Source: Tannerella forsythia (lineage in GTDB: Bacteria > Bacteroidota > Bacteroidia > Bacteroidales > Tannerellaceae). From it: 64,000 nucleotides of DNA. Positions 1 through 8,500 of this stretch are shown here, in pieces (positions within the stretch are counted from its first letter, which is position 1; each line of letters begins with the position of its first letter). The stretch spans positions 1 to 64,000 of the forward strand of contig NZ_RQYN01000008.1 in the NCBI RefSeq assembly GCF_003860135.1, read 5' to 3'. A program made the position numbers and the translations under genes. The notes under the pieces were generated by a model. The model searched no databases. It was not told the DNA's origin and saw only the letters and a program-made list of their open reading frames with translations.

Positions 1-139
1 TCATGAACAGGCACAAAAAAAAATCGCTAAATTATTTGATGAGAATTTTTGGGTGACACGATGACGAAGTCAGGAAAAAGGGCAAGCCTGTCCGGCCCGC
101 CCCTTCTGTATAATCCCATTTCATCAAGACGTCGATGAG

Positions 140-931
140 TTACGGATTTTGTGCCACGTACTTATCGGCTTTTTCTTTCATACGTTTCGCACGTTTTTCG
201 CTGTCGGGGTGCGAAGAGAACATCTGTTGTACGGTCGATGCCTTAGCTCCCTGCGACAGTTCGACGAGTTTGTTCAGAGCGTTAGCCATGCCGTAGGGGC
301 TGAAGCCGTTTTCGATGCATGTTTTAAAACCGTACTCGTCTGCCGCATACTCTTGTTTTTGCGAGAACTGTGCGCCCATGAACGATTTCGTGATTTCGCC
401 CAGTTCTGTGTTCGAGAGTCTGGACACCGTATTGCTTGCTGCACCGGCGGCGTTGATGGCTGCCGATGTCAGGTAAGCGTTTCGGATGGCATCTTTCACA
501 TCCGTGCCTGCCACGTGTCCGATCTCATGGCCGATGATCGCCATCAGCTCGTCGTCGTCCATAATATCCATCAGCGAGCTGAACACGCGAATGCTCCCGT
601 CGGCACAGGCGAAGGCATTGATATCTATCACGTGATACACTTTGAAATTGAGCGGGATTCCGTTTACCTCCGTCAGGTTTTCCGTCAGCCGTGCCAGCCG
701 TGCACCGTATTCGGTCGATTCGTCGGCGATCGGGTTGTTTTCATCCATCCATTCCACCGATTTTCTACACAGCTCCATCACTTCAGCATCGCTCAACGTG
801 ACAGCTTTCACTACTTCTTTCGTCGCTTTTTCGGCTTTGTGGATATTGATACTTTTTCCGCCGATTCTCACTTGCGCCTGCACACTCCATACCATTGCGG
901 CAAACGCTAAAAACATCATCATCTTTTTCAT
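140..931 (-). CDS. Periplasmic M48-family zinc metallopeptidase
   Basis: 263 aa. An N-terminal signal peptide (about residues 1-20, ending in AQA-type cleavage context) places it in the periplasm or outer membrane. The M48 zinc-binding HExxH is HEIGH at residues 135-139, and the downstream ligand motif ExxxD is at E194-D198 (EYAAD). The family comprises Ste24/BepA/LoiP-like proteases, which handle misfolded or stalled outer-membrane proteins; the exact substrate cannot be read from sequence. The length fits the compact single-domain M48C group without TPRs. The ATG is well placed: a Bacteroidetes -7 box (TACTTTTG on the minus strand) lies about 35 bp upstream at 965-972. The gene is monocistronic in this window. 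Confidence 0.9.
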   Translation of the reverse strand: MKKMMMFLAFAAMVWSVQAQVRIGGKSINIHKAEKATKEVVKAVTLSDAEVMELCRKSVEWMDENNPIADESTEYGARLARLTENLTEVNGIPLNFKVYHVIDINAFACADGSIRVFSSLMDIMDDDELMAIIGHEIGHVAGTDVKDAIRNAYLTSAAINAAGAASNTVSRLSNTELGEITKSFMGAQFSQKQEYAADEYGFKTCIENGFSPYGMANALNKLVELSQGAKASTVQQMFSSHPDSEKRAKRMKEKADKYVAQNP

Positions 932-964
932 TATCGTTTCGATTAAATATTATTTTTAGAAACA

Positions 965-972
965 CAAAAGTA
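965..972 (-). promoter_or_regulatory. -7 box upstream of the M48 protease
   Basis: On the minus strand this reads TACTTTTG, matching TAnnTTTG, with the coding start about 34 bp downstream. No good -33 TTG is seen at the usual spacing, so it is supported by one box only. The rest of 973-1345 holds no convincing gene: a 77-codon open frame at 1063-1296 has no family resemblance and no promoter. Confidence 0.4.
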
Positions 973-1345
973 CGAAATTTTGTTCAAGGATAATTTTTAG
1001 TTGGTGATCGGCATTCAGCTCTCAACTGTCTGCATTCGTCTTGCCGAAGGTTCTCTTTTTTCTTGTTTGGTGATGAGATTGGGATAGATATCAGATTGTT
1101 GGTAATAAAACATAAAGAACTGGTTTACTTTTCCTGTAAATTTGAAAGACTCTTATCTTACATTAATAATATATCCATGTTTTTTGGATGTTTTTCCTTC
1201 TTTGAGAAGGCGCAAAAACTTTCGGATATTATCATGGGGAGAAACACGACGAGTCATCGGTATTTAAAAGCCGGAAAACGATATTTTGATATCTGATACA
1301 AATAGAAACGCAATGTATAAAATGATTAAAATCAAATGGAAGGCG

Positions 1346-1376
1346 TTTGTATGTTCACATAATATATCTACCTTTG
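1346..1376 (+). promoter_or_regulatory. Bacteroidetes-type promoter of the thioesterase gene
   Basis: TTTG at 1346-1349 and TACCTTTG at 1369-1376 are separated by 19 bp, an almost ideal match to the Bacteroidetes sigma factor consensus. Transcription is expected to begin near 1383. This excludes the longer open frame starting at 1347 and sets the ATG at 1404 as the translation start. dprA and the phosphoethanolamine transferase gene follow closely and probably share this promoter. Confidence 0.7.
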
Positions 1377-1403
1377 CCCGTCCGTAAGATAATAAATAAG
1401 GAC

Positions 1404-1796
1404 ATGAAGGAATATATTTTTAAGCTGGAGATGAAGGTGCGTGACTACGAATGCGACCTGCAGGGCGTGGTAAACAATGCCAATTATCAGCACTATATGG
1501 AGCATACGCGTCATGAATATCTGGAATCGCTTGGCGAAAACTTCGGAGAGATGCACGAAAAAGGATTCGATGCGTTCGTGGCGAAAGTAGAAATCAAATA
1601 CAAACATTCCTTGCGCAGCGGCGACTATTTCGTGTCGTGCGTAAATCTCAAACGCGAAGGTGTCAAACTTGTTTTCGAACAGGATATTTACCGGAAATCC
1701 GACGGGATTCTGGCCGCTTCGGGACGAGTGGAGACCGTGATGGTACAGGACGGCAAGCTGACGCGCGGCGAGTATTTTGACCGTCTGATTCGTTAA
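1404..1796 (+). CDS. Acyl-CoA thioesterase, 4HBT (YbgC/FadM-like) family
   Basis: 130 aa, the usual size for a single hot-dog domain. The start of the fold (VRDYECDLQGVVNNANYQHYME) contains the D-x-QG-VVNNA-Y signature of 4-hydroxybenzoyl-CoA-type thioesterases, with the aspartate/asparagine pair near the active site. It should hydrolyse acyl-CoA or acyl-ACP in the cytoplasm; the chain-length preference is unknown. The start was chosen because the promoter lies between 1346 and 1376. dprA begins 22 bp after the stop, so the two are probably cotranscribed. Confidence 0.88.
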   Translation: MKEYIFKLEMKVRDYECDLQGVVNNANYQHYMEHTRHEYLESLGENFGEMHEKGFDAFVAKVEIKYKHSLRSGDYFVSCVNLKREGVKLVFEQDIYRKSDGILAASGRVETVMVQDGKLTRGEYFDRLIR

Positions 1797-1818
1797 AACC
1801 TGTTTGTTTTTCCTCCCC

Positions 1819-2931
1819 ATGGCAGCCGAGCACACAGCCCTGATTGCTCTGACGATGCTTCAAGGTGTCGGCGATGTGTTGGCGCGTGCGTTGTTGCAGT
1901 ATTTCGGAACGGCCGAGGAGGTCTTTACGTCGCATCGGCGGATATTGGAGAAGATACCGGGCATCGGCGAATATACGGCCCGGCGCATCGACGAGGGAAA
2001 AAACGAAGCCTTAAAACAGGCGGAGAAAGAAGTCGCTTTTATCGAAAAAAAGGATCTTCGGGTCTACGCCATCACGGAGAATTATTATCCGAAGCGTTTG
2101 CGCGAATGTCAGGACGCTCCCGTCGTTTTCTATTACAAGGGCAAGGCAGACCTGAACGCAAAGAAAATCGTCAGCATCGTCGGGACGAGACGTGCCACCG
2201 ATTACGGCCGGATGCTGACCGAACGGCTGGTCAGAGAGCTGGCCGAAGCGTGTCCCGATTTGGTTGTTGTCAGCGGATTGGCGTATGGCATCGATGTCTG
2301 TTCGCATCGCAGTGCCTTAAAGAATGGCTTACCTACTGTCGCTGTTCTGGCACACGGGTTAGACCGGATTTATCCTGCCGAACATCGAAATACGGCGGCC
2401 GAAATGCTTGAACGAGGCGGATTGCTGACCGATTTTCCCAGTGAAACGAACCCTGACCGCGAAAACTTTCTGAAACGAAACCGATTGATTGCCGGTTTGT
2501 CGGATGCTACGGTGGTAGTGGAATCGGCCGAGAAGGGCGGAGCGCTTGTGACCGCCGATATCGCGTTTTCATACGGCCGGGATGTTTACACTTTTCCGGG
2601 ACGGACGACCGACGAATGTTCGGCCGGATGCAACCGGATGGTCCAAACGAACAAAGCCGGCCTGATTACTTCGGGACAGGATCTGATCCGCGCCCTTTGT
2701 TGGGACGTCGGCGGTACGAATCCAAGTGTCGGAGAACAGTTGAAGCTGAAGCTCGAAAGGCTGGATCATCCTCTCGTGAACATATTGGCTGATCAGGGGC
2801 AAATGCAGATCAATGATTTGGCCGTAGCCGCAGACTTGCCTGTGCATAAAGTCGCCTCGATGCTTTTCGAACTTGAACTTGCCGGACATGTCACCGCTCT
2901 GCCGGGGGGAATATATAAATTAACAGATTAA
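1819..2931 (+). CDS. dprA: DNA-processing protein DprA
   Basis: 370 aa from the ATG at 1819; the open frame extends upstream only through a TTG. An N-terminal helix-hairpin-helix part (LQGVGDVLARALLQYF, IPGIGEYTARRI) is followed by the Rossmann-like DprA core, with the characteristic GTRRATDYG and SGLAYGIDVCSHRSAL segments and EN(F/L)xRNRLIAGLSD further on. A C-terminal winged-helix domain covers about the last 65 residues (LVNILADQGQMQINDLA...). DprA loads RecA on incoming single-stranded DNA during natural transformation. It is relevant that comM and a comF-family gene are also in this window. The next gene starts 6 bp downstream, so they are likely one transcript. Confidence 0.95.
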   Translation: MAAEHTALIALTMLQGVGDVLARALLQYFGTAEEVFTSHRRILEKIPGIGEYTARRIDEGKNEALKQAEKEVAFIEKKDLRVYAITENYYPKRLRECQDAPVVFYYKGKADLNAKKIVSIVGTRRATDYGRMLTERLVRELAEACPDLVVVSGLAYGIDVCSHRSALKNGLPTVAVLAHGLDRIYPAEHRNTAAEMLERGGLLTDFPSETNPDRENFLKRNRLIAGLSDATVVVESAEKGGALVTADIAFSYGRDVYTFPGRTTDECSAGCNRMVQTNKAGLITSGQDLIRALCWDVGGTNPSVGEQLKLKLERLDHPLVNILADQGQMQINDLAVAADLPVHKVASMLFELELAGHVTALPGGIYKLTD

Positions 2932-2937
2932 AGACAG

Positions 2938-4677
2938 ATGAAAAAGTTTTATCAGACGATCAAGGAACGTAAGTTGCAGATATTCTTTTTAATGTATATC
3001 CTGCTGCTCGTTCCGTCCATGAGCCTGATTGCTCAAAATATACCGGCCAAAACGCTGATCTCCGGTTTTCTTGTGAGTTTCGGACTGTTGGCCGTTGTCT
3101 TCATCCTTTCTTCGTTCATGACGACGAAAGGCATCCGCATATTCTATTCCATTCTATTGGCGATTACGATCATACCGAGTACGATTCTGCTCAGCTACCT
3201 ACTGATTGCGAACGTGCTGCTTTCGGGCGGAACGATCACTTCGCTTTTCGAAACGAATCCGGACGAAGCCAAGGAATTTATCACCTATGTAAACCCGTGG
3301 ATCGTCATGGGGGTCGCGTTATATGTACTTCTTCCCATCGTGATGATTTTTAAGATGAAACAAGTCGTTTTTCATCGTGTGGGAAAGCATAAAAACGCCT
3401 TTTTTGCCTGTGTACTGCTGTTGTTGTTGTTTCTGGCTATCGAGCCGGTTGCACAGCGCATTTATTTCGTCGACTTCTATCGTGTCTTCACCGACTATAA
3501 ACGGCAGAGAGTGCGTGAGGAGAAAGAGATCGCAGAGCGTCAGGCACTCCCTTTCGAGGTAAAAATGCTCCCTGAAAAAGCGCCTCAGACGTTAGTCGTT
3601 GTGATCGGCGAATCGCATACCCGGCATCACATGTCGCTCTACGGCTACGGCAGGGAGACAAACCCGCTGCTTTCGGAGCAGAGAAGCGGGCTGAAAGTCT
3701 ATCGTGATGTCGTTTCGCCGCAAGTACATACTATTCCCGTTTTGCGAGCCGCGCTGACCTTTGCCGATCATGAGCATCCCGAGAAATTGACGGAGCAACC
3801 GTCGCTCTTCGAATTATTCAACCGTGCCGGATACGAAACGTACCTGATCAGCAACCAGCCTTTCGAGAACTCGTCCTCCAGCTACGAATCTCTGCTGAGG
3901 CTGGCACAACATACGACCGACCTTTCACGACTGAATCAGCCGGACGGCGTTGTGCTCGAATCCTTGAAGCAAGCATTACGCGAACAAACGGGCAAGCCCA
4001 AACTTATCGTGCTGCACCTGATGGGAAGTCATATCGCGTACAAATATCGCTATCCCGAGACTTTCGAGCATTTCAACCATTCGCGTCACCCCATTGGGCG
4101 TCGTGACATACAACTCACTGCCGATGCCAAGACGGTCATCGACCAGTACGATAATTCGGTACGTTATAACGACTATTTGCTCGCATCGATGATCGACATG
4201 CTCTCGAATGAGAAGAAGACATCGGCCATGCTCTATTTCTCCGATCATGGCGAAGAAGTATATGATTTGCGCGAATTCGCCGGTCACGCTTATGAAAAAG
4301 TCTCCTCTTACATGTGTGAGATACCGTTCATCTTATGGATGTCGGACGAGTATAGGCGACAGAGAAACGATCTGGTCTTCGATACGAAGCGTCCCTATTC
4401 GACCGTAGACGTCTTGTACAGCCTTTCGGATTTGGGAGGATTACGTTATCAGGGATACGACACAAGCCGGAGTATTTTTTCCACGCAATTCGCGTCCCGT
4501 CCGCGCATAGTCGGTCAGATACCGTACGAATCGGTGGTCGATATGACCCGTGAGATTCGGGAAAAACATAGCCGGACCAGCGCTTCGAATACGTTCTTCG
4601 ACAGTCTGAATAAAGAATGGAAACAGATTAAGAACTTATCCGATAAGGTGCTCTCTTCTCCTCGGGCAGAAAAATGA
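2938..4677 (+). CDS. Membrane phosphoethanolamine transferase (EptA/CptA-like sulfatase fold)
   Basis: 579 aa. About five transmembrane segments (residues roughly 14-190) precede a periplasmic alkaline-phosphatase/sulfatase-type catalytic domain. Metal and nucleophile candidates are visible: E225 in VIGESHTRHH, T265 in PQVHTIP, and D436-H437 in FSDHGEE. RETNPLL after GYG is typical of the family. By analogy with EptA/CptA it transfers phosphoethanolamine from phosphatidylethanolamine to a lipopolysaccharide sugar or lipid A phosphate, which would change sensitivity to cationic peptides. Acceptor specificity is not readable. It lies 6 bp after dprA. Its 3' end converges on a candidate minus-strand sRNA. 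Confidence 0.85.
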   Translation: MKKFYQTIKERKLQIFFLMYILLLVPSMSLIAQNIPAKTLISGFLVSFGLLAVVFILSSFMTTKGIRIFYSILLAITIIPSTILLSYLLIANVLLSGGTITSLFETNPDEAKEFITYVNPWIVMGVALYVLLPIVMIFKMKQVVFHRVGKHKNAFFACVLLLLLFLAIEPVAQRIYFVDFYRVFTDYKRQRVREEKEIAERQALPFEVKMLPEKAPQTLVVVIGESHTRHHMSLYGYGRETNPLLSEQRSGLKVYRDVVSPQVHTIPVLRAALTFADHEHPEKLTEQPSLFELFNRAGYETYLISNQPFENSSSSYESLLRLAQHTTDLSRLNQPDGVVLESLKQALREQTGKPKLIVLHLMGSHIAYKYRYPETFEHFNHSRHPIGRRDIQLTADAKTVIDQYDNSVRYNDYLLASMIDMLSNEKKTSAMLYFSDHGEEVYDLREFAGHAYEKVSSYMCEIPFILWMSDEYRRQRNDLVFDTKRPYSTVDVLYSLSDLGGLRYQGYDTSRSIFSTQFASRPRIVGQIPYESVVDMTREIREKHSRTSASNTFFDSLNKEWKQIKNLSDKVLSSPRAEK

Positions 4678-4684
4678 AGCGGAT

Positions 4685-4763
4685 ATAAAAAATTAAAGGC
4701 TATCTCACGACAGCCTCTAACCCACTTTGTTAACCTTAAATCTAATACTATTATGAAAAAACC
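4685..4763 (-). ncRNA. Candidate small RNA, about 80 nt, with its own promoter and terminator
   Basis: No open frame explains this segment. On the minus strand, a -33 TTG (4798-4800) and a perfect -7 TATCTTTG (4770-4777) are 20 bp apart, which predicts a start near 4763. The transcript would end with a GC hairpin (GGCTGTC, GTGA loop, GATAGCC; about 4697-4715) followed by a T-rich tail ending in six T's at 4687-4692, an intrinsic terminator that works only in this direction. The gap between promoter and hairpin is A/T rich and has no RBS-start pair of any length. The complement of the 5' half reads AAATCTAATACTATTATG; I have an impression that this is a recurrent Bacteroidales intergenic motif but cannot verify it. 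Confidence 0.6.
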
Positions 4764-4769
4764 ACGATG

Positions 4770-4800
4770 CAAAGATACAGTCATACCTCTCATTTGTCAA
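4770..4800 (-). promoter_or_regulatory. Promoter of the candidate sRNA
   Basis: Reading the minus strand: TTG at 4800-4798 (in CTTGACA), 20 bp spacer, TATCTTTG at 4777-4770. Both boxes and the spacing match the Bacteroidetes consensus. No protein-coding gene begins downstream on this strand before the terminator at about 4690. Confidence 0.65.
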
Positions 4801-4891
4801 GAGCGAGCAAGTTAAATAATCATAATACAAGCGAAGACAAAGCATAAAAAATGTTTATGCTTATATGAGAGATAATCGCCTCGCCCATCTA

Positions 4892-5695
4892 TCATAACTG
4901 TAACTGTTTCTTTAATACTTTATAACCGCTTAAACTTACTTTTAATGGCGTTCCGTTTTTCAGTTTGACCTGATAATGCTCTTTGCCGAAAAAATCGATC
5001 CGCGTGATGTATTCCGTATTCACGATACAGGAGCGATGAATCCGTACGAACCGGCTGGCGGGTAAATGTTCGTCGAAATATTTCATAGTTTGCTCTTTCA
5101 GATACTCCCCCGAAGCGGTAAAAATCGAAACATAGTCACCACAGGCCTGAATATGTGAGATTTCGTCGACCGGGATCAGGTGAATGCGTGTGCCGTTTTT
5201 CACGGAGATACGTTCCAGCCCATCTTTGGCAGGAGGAGAAGGGGCTGCAGTTTCGACGGTTTCTTGGGCTTTTTCTTCTTCGGCTTCGGTCGCAAGGCGC
5301 ACAAAGCGCAGTTTGTCATACCACATCAACAGGATTACCCAGCAGAGGGTACCGAACAGAACGCGAAACGGAATCGTTGCCTGAAAAGCGGGAACAAACC
5401 ATTCGTTTCGCCACAGAGCGCTGAGAACCGACACGACTCCAACGGTAACTACCTGTACGCAAGTCACCCAGAGCAGTGCCGGAACAAGCTGCCTGCAACC
5501 GGTCATATACCATGTGGCAAATCCCGCAGCCACCCCGATCGATACGGATAACAACGCGTCCGCGACGGCTTCGGCGGAGCTATATCCCACTGTCCAAACG
5601 AGCAGCGAAGCTTGCAGGACGATGTGGAGCAGGCATAACGTCAGTGCTGCGACCTTATTCGTGACGGATGTGAAGATCGGATGTCCCGTATCCAT
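4892..5695 (-). CDS. Membrane-anchored LytTR-family transcriptional regulator
   Basis: 267 aa. The N-terminal half has four predicted transmembrane helices (about residues 12-135, e.g. VAALTLCLLHIVLQASLLVWTV). A linker rich in E and P follows, and then a C-terminal LytTR DNA-binding domain (about residues 165-267) with the landmarks IHLIPVDEISHIQACGDYV and FVRIHRSCIVNTEYI. There is no receiver domain, so it is not a classical response regulator; activity is presumably set by the membrane part. It starts 3 bp after the stop of the LiaF-like gene, and the pair is surely one operon transcribed from the promoter at 6418-6449. Inferred role: envelope-stress sensing with its partner. Confidence 0.88.
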   Translation of the reverse strand: MDTGHPIFTSVTNKVAALTLCLLHIVLQASLLVWTVGYSSAEAVADALLSVSIGVAAGFATWYMTGCRQLVPALLWVTCVQVVTVGVVSVLSALWRNEWFVPAFQATIPFRVLFGTLCWVILLMWYDKLRFVRLATEAEEEKAQETVETAAPSPPAKDGLERISVKNGTRIHLIPVDEISHIQACGDYVSIFTASGEYLKEQTMKYFDEHLPASRFVRIHRSCIVNTEYITRIDFFGKEHYQVKLKNGTPLKVSLSGYKVLKKQLQL

Positions 5696-5698
5696 CGG

Positions 5699-6391
5699 TT
5701 AGCTTTTGATCTCAACTCCGCCAAACAGCACCGAGCCCCGTAATACGACAGTATGTTCGCGATCTGTGTCCGGACTGAAATGCGGCCGTTCGTCTTCGCA
5801 CGAACCGAACATGGTACTCACTTGCAACTGAACGTTCCACGAGTCGGGTACATATAAGGTGATCCCGCCGAAAGAACAATCGATATCGATGAACGTCTCC
5901 CGCGCTTCGAGGCGCGTACGGCGCAGATCGATTTCTATCCCGCCGAACACGTTGCGCAAGTCGCCTCCGCGGAATACGGGATCGAGCATCACGGTCTTCG
6001 CTCCGCTAAAAAGAATGTTCGAACGCACGAAACCGTCGGAGATGCTCGCATCTTTCACGCGGTCTCTTCGGTACGGCTCGTCTTTTCTGCGTTGCCGGAG
6101 CAGCAGGCTTATGCCGATCACAATCAAAATCACAGGCCAGAACATGTGCAGTTGCGAGAAGCCGATTACTCCGAGGCGAGGCAACAGCAGCACGCCTCCG
6201 ATCAGCATCAGGATGACTCCCCGCACATATTCACGGTGAAAGAGCTGGATCATTCCCAGCGCGATGAGGATCATTTGCCAGGAGGCAATGAATTGAAAAA
6301 TGCCGTGATTGATCACTCCTGTGTTCTTTCCTAAAAAAACGAGACCGGCCAGGATCAATAACACCGGTACTCCCCAATTTTTTCTTTTCAT
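5699..6391 (-). CDS. LiaF-like membrane protein (DUF5668 plus cell-wall-active antibiotic response domain)
   Basis: 230 aa. Four hydrophobic segments in the first 105 residues (VPVLLILAGLVFLGKNTGVI; MILIALGMIQLF; GVILMLIGGVLLLPRLGVIGF; VILIVIGISLLL) form the DUF5668-type module. A soluble beta-rich C-terminal domain (about 130-230, ILFSGAKTVMLDPVFRGG...VFGGIEIDLR...) resembles the C-terminal domain of LiaF/VraT, with repeated F-GGI-L turns. LiaF proteins restrain or tune cell-envelope stress responses in Firmicutes; here the downstream partner is a membrane LytTR regulator and no histidine kinase is present. First gene of a two-gene operon. Confidence 0.8.
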   Translation of the reverse strand: MKRKNWGVPVLLILAGLVFLGKNTGVINHGIFQFIASWQMILIALGMIQLFHREYVRGVILMLIGGVLLLPRLGVIGFSQLHMFWPVILIVIGISLLLRQRRKDEPYRRDRVKDASISDGFVRSNILFSGAKTVMLDPVFRGGDLRNVFGGIEIDLRRTRLEARETFIDIDCSFGGITLYVPDSWNVQLQVSTMFGSCEDERPHFSPDTDREHTVVLRGSVLFGGVEIKS

Positions 6392-6417
6392 TATTTCAAA
6401 CGATTGATAAACGATGA

Positions 6418-6449
6418 CAAAGATACGGATAAGAGGCGTTTATCGGCAA
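6418..6449 (-). promoter_or_regulatory. Promoter of the LiaF-like/LytTR operon
   Basis: Minus strand: TTG at 6449-6447, 21 bp spacer, TATCTTTG at 6425-6418; the start codon is 27 bp further. It is divergent from the trpB2 promoter about 60 bp away. Confidence 0.6.
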
Positions 6450-6507
6450 GTCTTTCCCGACGGATTACGCTCCCCAATCGACGAATACCGACGGGATACC
6501 GACGAAA

Positions 6508-6539
6508 TTTGAACATATCAACCTTTTTTTGTTCCTTTG
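6508..6539 (+). promoter_or_regulatory. Promoter of trpB2
   Basis: TTTG at 6508-6511 and TTCCTTTG (one mismatch to TAnnTTTG) at 6532-6539 are separated by 20 bp. The predicted start of transcription is near 6546, which rules out the ORF's first Met codon at 6529 and supports the ATG at 6571. Confidence 0.5.
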
Positions 6540-6570
6540 TCATCTCAGAACAAATCAGAAACAGAAGCTC

Positions 6571-7932
6571 ATGAATCCGAAGAAATTTTTATTGCAGGAG
6601 AAAGACATTCCCACCGCGTGGTACAATATCGTAGCCGATATGAAGACGAAGCCGATGCCGATCCTCAACCCGGTCACCCGGGAACCGATGACGGCCGAGG
6701 ATCTCTATCCGCTCTTCGCCACCGGACTGGCGCAACAGGAGATGAACCGGACAGATGCGTGGATCGAAATCCCCGACGAAGTCCGCAGCCTGTATCAACA
6801 CTGGCGTCCCACGCCGCTGGTACGAGCCTACGCGCTGGAGCGGGCGCTGGATACTCCGGCACATATCTATTTCAAGAATGAGAGTGTGAGTCCCATCGGT
6901 TCGCACAAGCTCAACTCCGCCCTTGCGCAGGCTTACTTCTGCCGGAAAGACGGCGTTACGAACGTCACGACCGAGACGGGCGCCGGGCAATGGGGCGCGG
7001 CCATGTCGTACGCGGCCAAGGCCTTCGGGCTGGAGCTGGCCGTGTATATGGTCAAGGTCAGTTATAATCAGAAGCCTTATCGTCGTTCGGTGATGCAGAC
7101 ATTTGGGGCACAGGTCATCGCTTCGCCGAGTATGAGCACGAAGGTGGGACGTACCATCATCACCGAGCGCCCCCAATATCAGGGGAGTCTTGGTACGGCG
7201 ATCTCCGAAGCCGTAGAGCTGGCCATGCAGACACCGAACTGCAAGTATGTGCTGGGCAGCGTGATGAATCATGTGCTCCTGCATCAGACGGTGATCGGGC
7301 TCGAAGCCGAGAAACAGATGGAGATGACGGGCGAATACCCCGATGTGGTCATTGCCTGCTTCGGCGGAGGATCGAATTTCGCGGGTCTTTCGTTCCCCTT
7401 CCTGCGGCATAAGCTGACAGAAGGCAAGGACGTACGCGTGCTGGCCGCCGAACCGGCATCATGCCCGCGACTTACACGCGGCACTTTCCAGTACGATTTT
7501 GGCGACGAGGCCGGACATACGCCCCTGATCCCCATGTACACGCTCGGACATACGTTCACACCGGCGAATATTCACGCGGGAGGGCTGCGTTACCACGGCG
7601 CCGGAGCGATTGTCAGTCAACTGAAGAAAGACGAATGGATCGATTCCGTCGCGATCCCTCAGTTAGAGACGTTCCGTGCCGCCACGTTGTTTGCCAAGGC
7701 CGAAGGGATTATTCCCGCACCGGAGTCGTCGCATGCCATCGCTGCCGCGATTCGCGAGGCCGAACAAGCCAAAGTAGAAGGCAAGCCGAGGACTATCCTC
7801 TTTAACCTCTCCGGACACGGACTGATCGATATGGCCGCCTATGATCTCTATCTGGCCGGCGACCTGACCAACTACGAACTGCCCGACGAGGAACTGAAGA
7901 AATCGACCCAAGACCTCGAACGGATCATTTAA
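6571..7932 (+). CDS. TrpB2-type tryptophan synthase beta chain-like PLP enzyme
   Basis: 453 aa, longer than canonical TrpB1 (about 400), with the extra N-terminal segment typical of the TrpB2 subgroup. The PLP lysine is K113 in PIGSHKLNSA; the phosphate-binding loop is CFGGGSNFAG. The enzyme should couple L-serine with indole to give tryptophan in the cytoplasm. No trpA or other trp gene is next to it, as is common for TrpB2, which may work as an indole-salvage or standalone serine-condensing enzyme. The ATG at 6571 was chosen over the upstream in-frame codon because of the promoter position. Downstream lies a non-coding repeat island of about 1 kb. Confidence 0.9.
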   Translation: MNPKKFLLQEKDIPTAWYNIVADMKTKPMPILNPVTREPMTAEDLYPLFATGLAQQEMNRTDAWIEIPDEVRSLYQHWRPTPLVRAYALERALDTPAHIYFKNESVSPIGSHKLNSALAQAYFCRKDGVTNVTTETGAGQWGAAMSYAAKAFGLELAVYMVKVSYNQKPYRRSVMQTFGAQVIASPSMSTKVGRTIITERPQYQGSLGTAISEAVELAMQTPNCKYVLGSVMNHVLLHQTVIGLEAEKQMEMTGEYPDVVIACFGGGSNFAGLSFPFLRHKLTEGKDVRVLAAEPASCPRLTRGTFQYDFGDEAGHTPLIPMYTLGHTFTPANIHAGGLRYHGAGAIVSQLKKDEWIDSVAIPQLETFRAATLFAKAEGIIPAPESSHAIAAAIREAEQAKVEGKPRTILFNLSGHGLIDMAAYDLYLAGDLTNYELPDEELKKSTQDLERII

Positions 7933-7970
7933 TTCATTACGAATTACGATGTCCGAACGCAAATGACGCG

Positions 7971-8041
7971 AATAACCGCAAATGAACGCAAATTTAAAAA
8001 AGTAGCAAAGTAGTCAAAGGTAGTCAGCAAGTAGTCAGAGT
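7971..8041 (+). repeat. Left arm of a perfect 71-bp inverted repeat
   Basis: The 71 bases here are the exact reverse complement of 8855-8925; the match breaks at both ends. It begins AATAACCGCAAATGAACGCA and continues into a run of GTAGTCA-like repeats. The arms are 813 bp apart. The length and perfection exceed an ordinary terminator hairpin and are typical of long terminal inverted repeats or recently copied elements. Confidence 0.9.
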
Positions 8042-8112
8042 TACGCTGAATGCTGATGACTGAATGCTGAATAACAACTGACAATTGACTATTAAATTTG
8101 CGTTCGGACATT

Positions 8113-8184
8113 TGTCATTCAGAGCGCCAGCGATGAATCTCGTTCTTTTTCGGGGTGAGATTCCTCACTATGTTCGGAATGACA
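8113..8184. repeat. REP-like palindromic unit 1
   Basis: Bounded by TGTCATTC (8113-8120) and its complement GAATGACA (8177-8184), with further partial pairing inside (GAATCTC with GAGATTC). A second, diverged copy follows at 8261-8336. Confidence 0.65.
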
Positions 8185-8260
8185 TATTAATTGTTATTCT
8201 TTACTACTCTGACTACCTTTGACTACTTTGCTCCATTTTTCACTTTTCACTTACTTCTTT

Positions 8261-8336
8261 TGTCATTCAGAGCGTCGAGCGATGAATCTTTCCTTTCTTT
8301 TTTAAGGCGGTATTCCTCCCCGCGTTCGGAATGACA
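8261..8336. repeat. REP-like palindromic unit 2
   Basis: Same bounding octamers as unit 1 (TGTCATTC at 8261-8268, GAATGACA at 8329-8336) and the shared CAGAGCG, GCGATGAATCT and TTCGGAATGACA blocks. The loop has diverged. The two copies are in direct orientation. Confidence 0.65.
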
Positions 8337-8483
8337 GAGGTGAGCCGTTGGGAAAGTACCCTTCCCCGTGCAGGGAAAGCATCGTTCCCAGTATTGGGAA
8401 AGCATGGTTCCTCAAATAGCGGTTATCTGACCGTCGACGGACACTCGAACACACTTCATGACTACTTTAACTACTATTTATGT

Positions 8484-8500
8484 CAGGCTTTCAGCCCTCC
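8484..8500 (+). repeat. Inner 17-bp inverted repeat, left arm
   Basis: CAGGCTTTCAGCCCTCC is the exact reverse complement of 8781-8797. It encloses a segment with several further GGCTGAAAGCC/CAGCCC motifs, nested inside the 71-bp repeat. Confidence 0.7.

Noticed and set aside
1063-1296. 77-codon open frame between the M48 protease and thioesterase genes
   Set aside because: No promoter, no recognisable domain, and A/T-rich intergenic composition.
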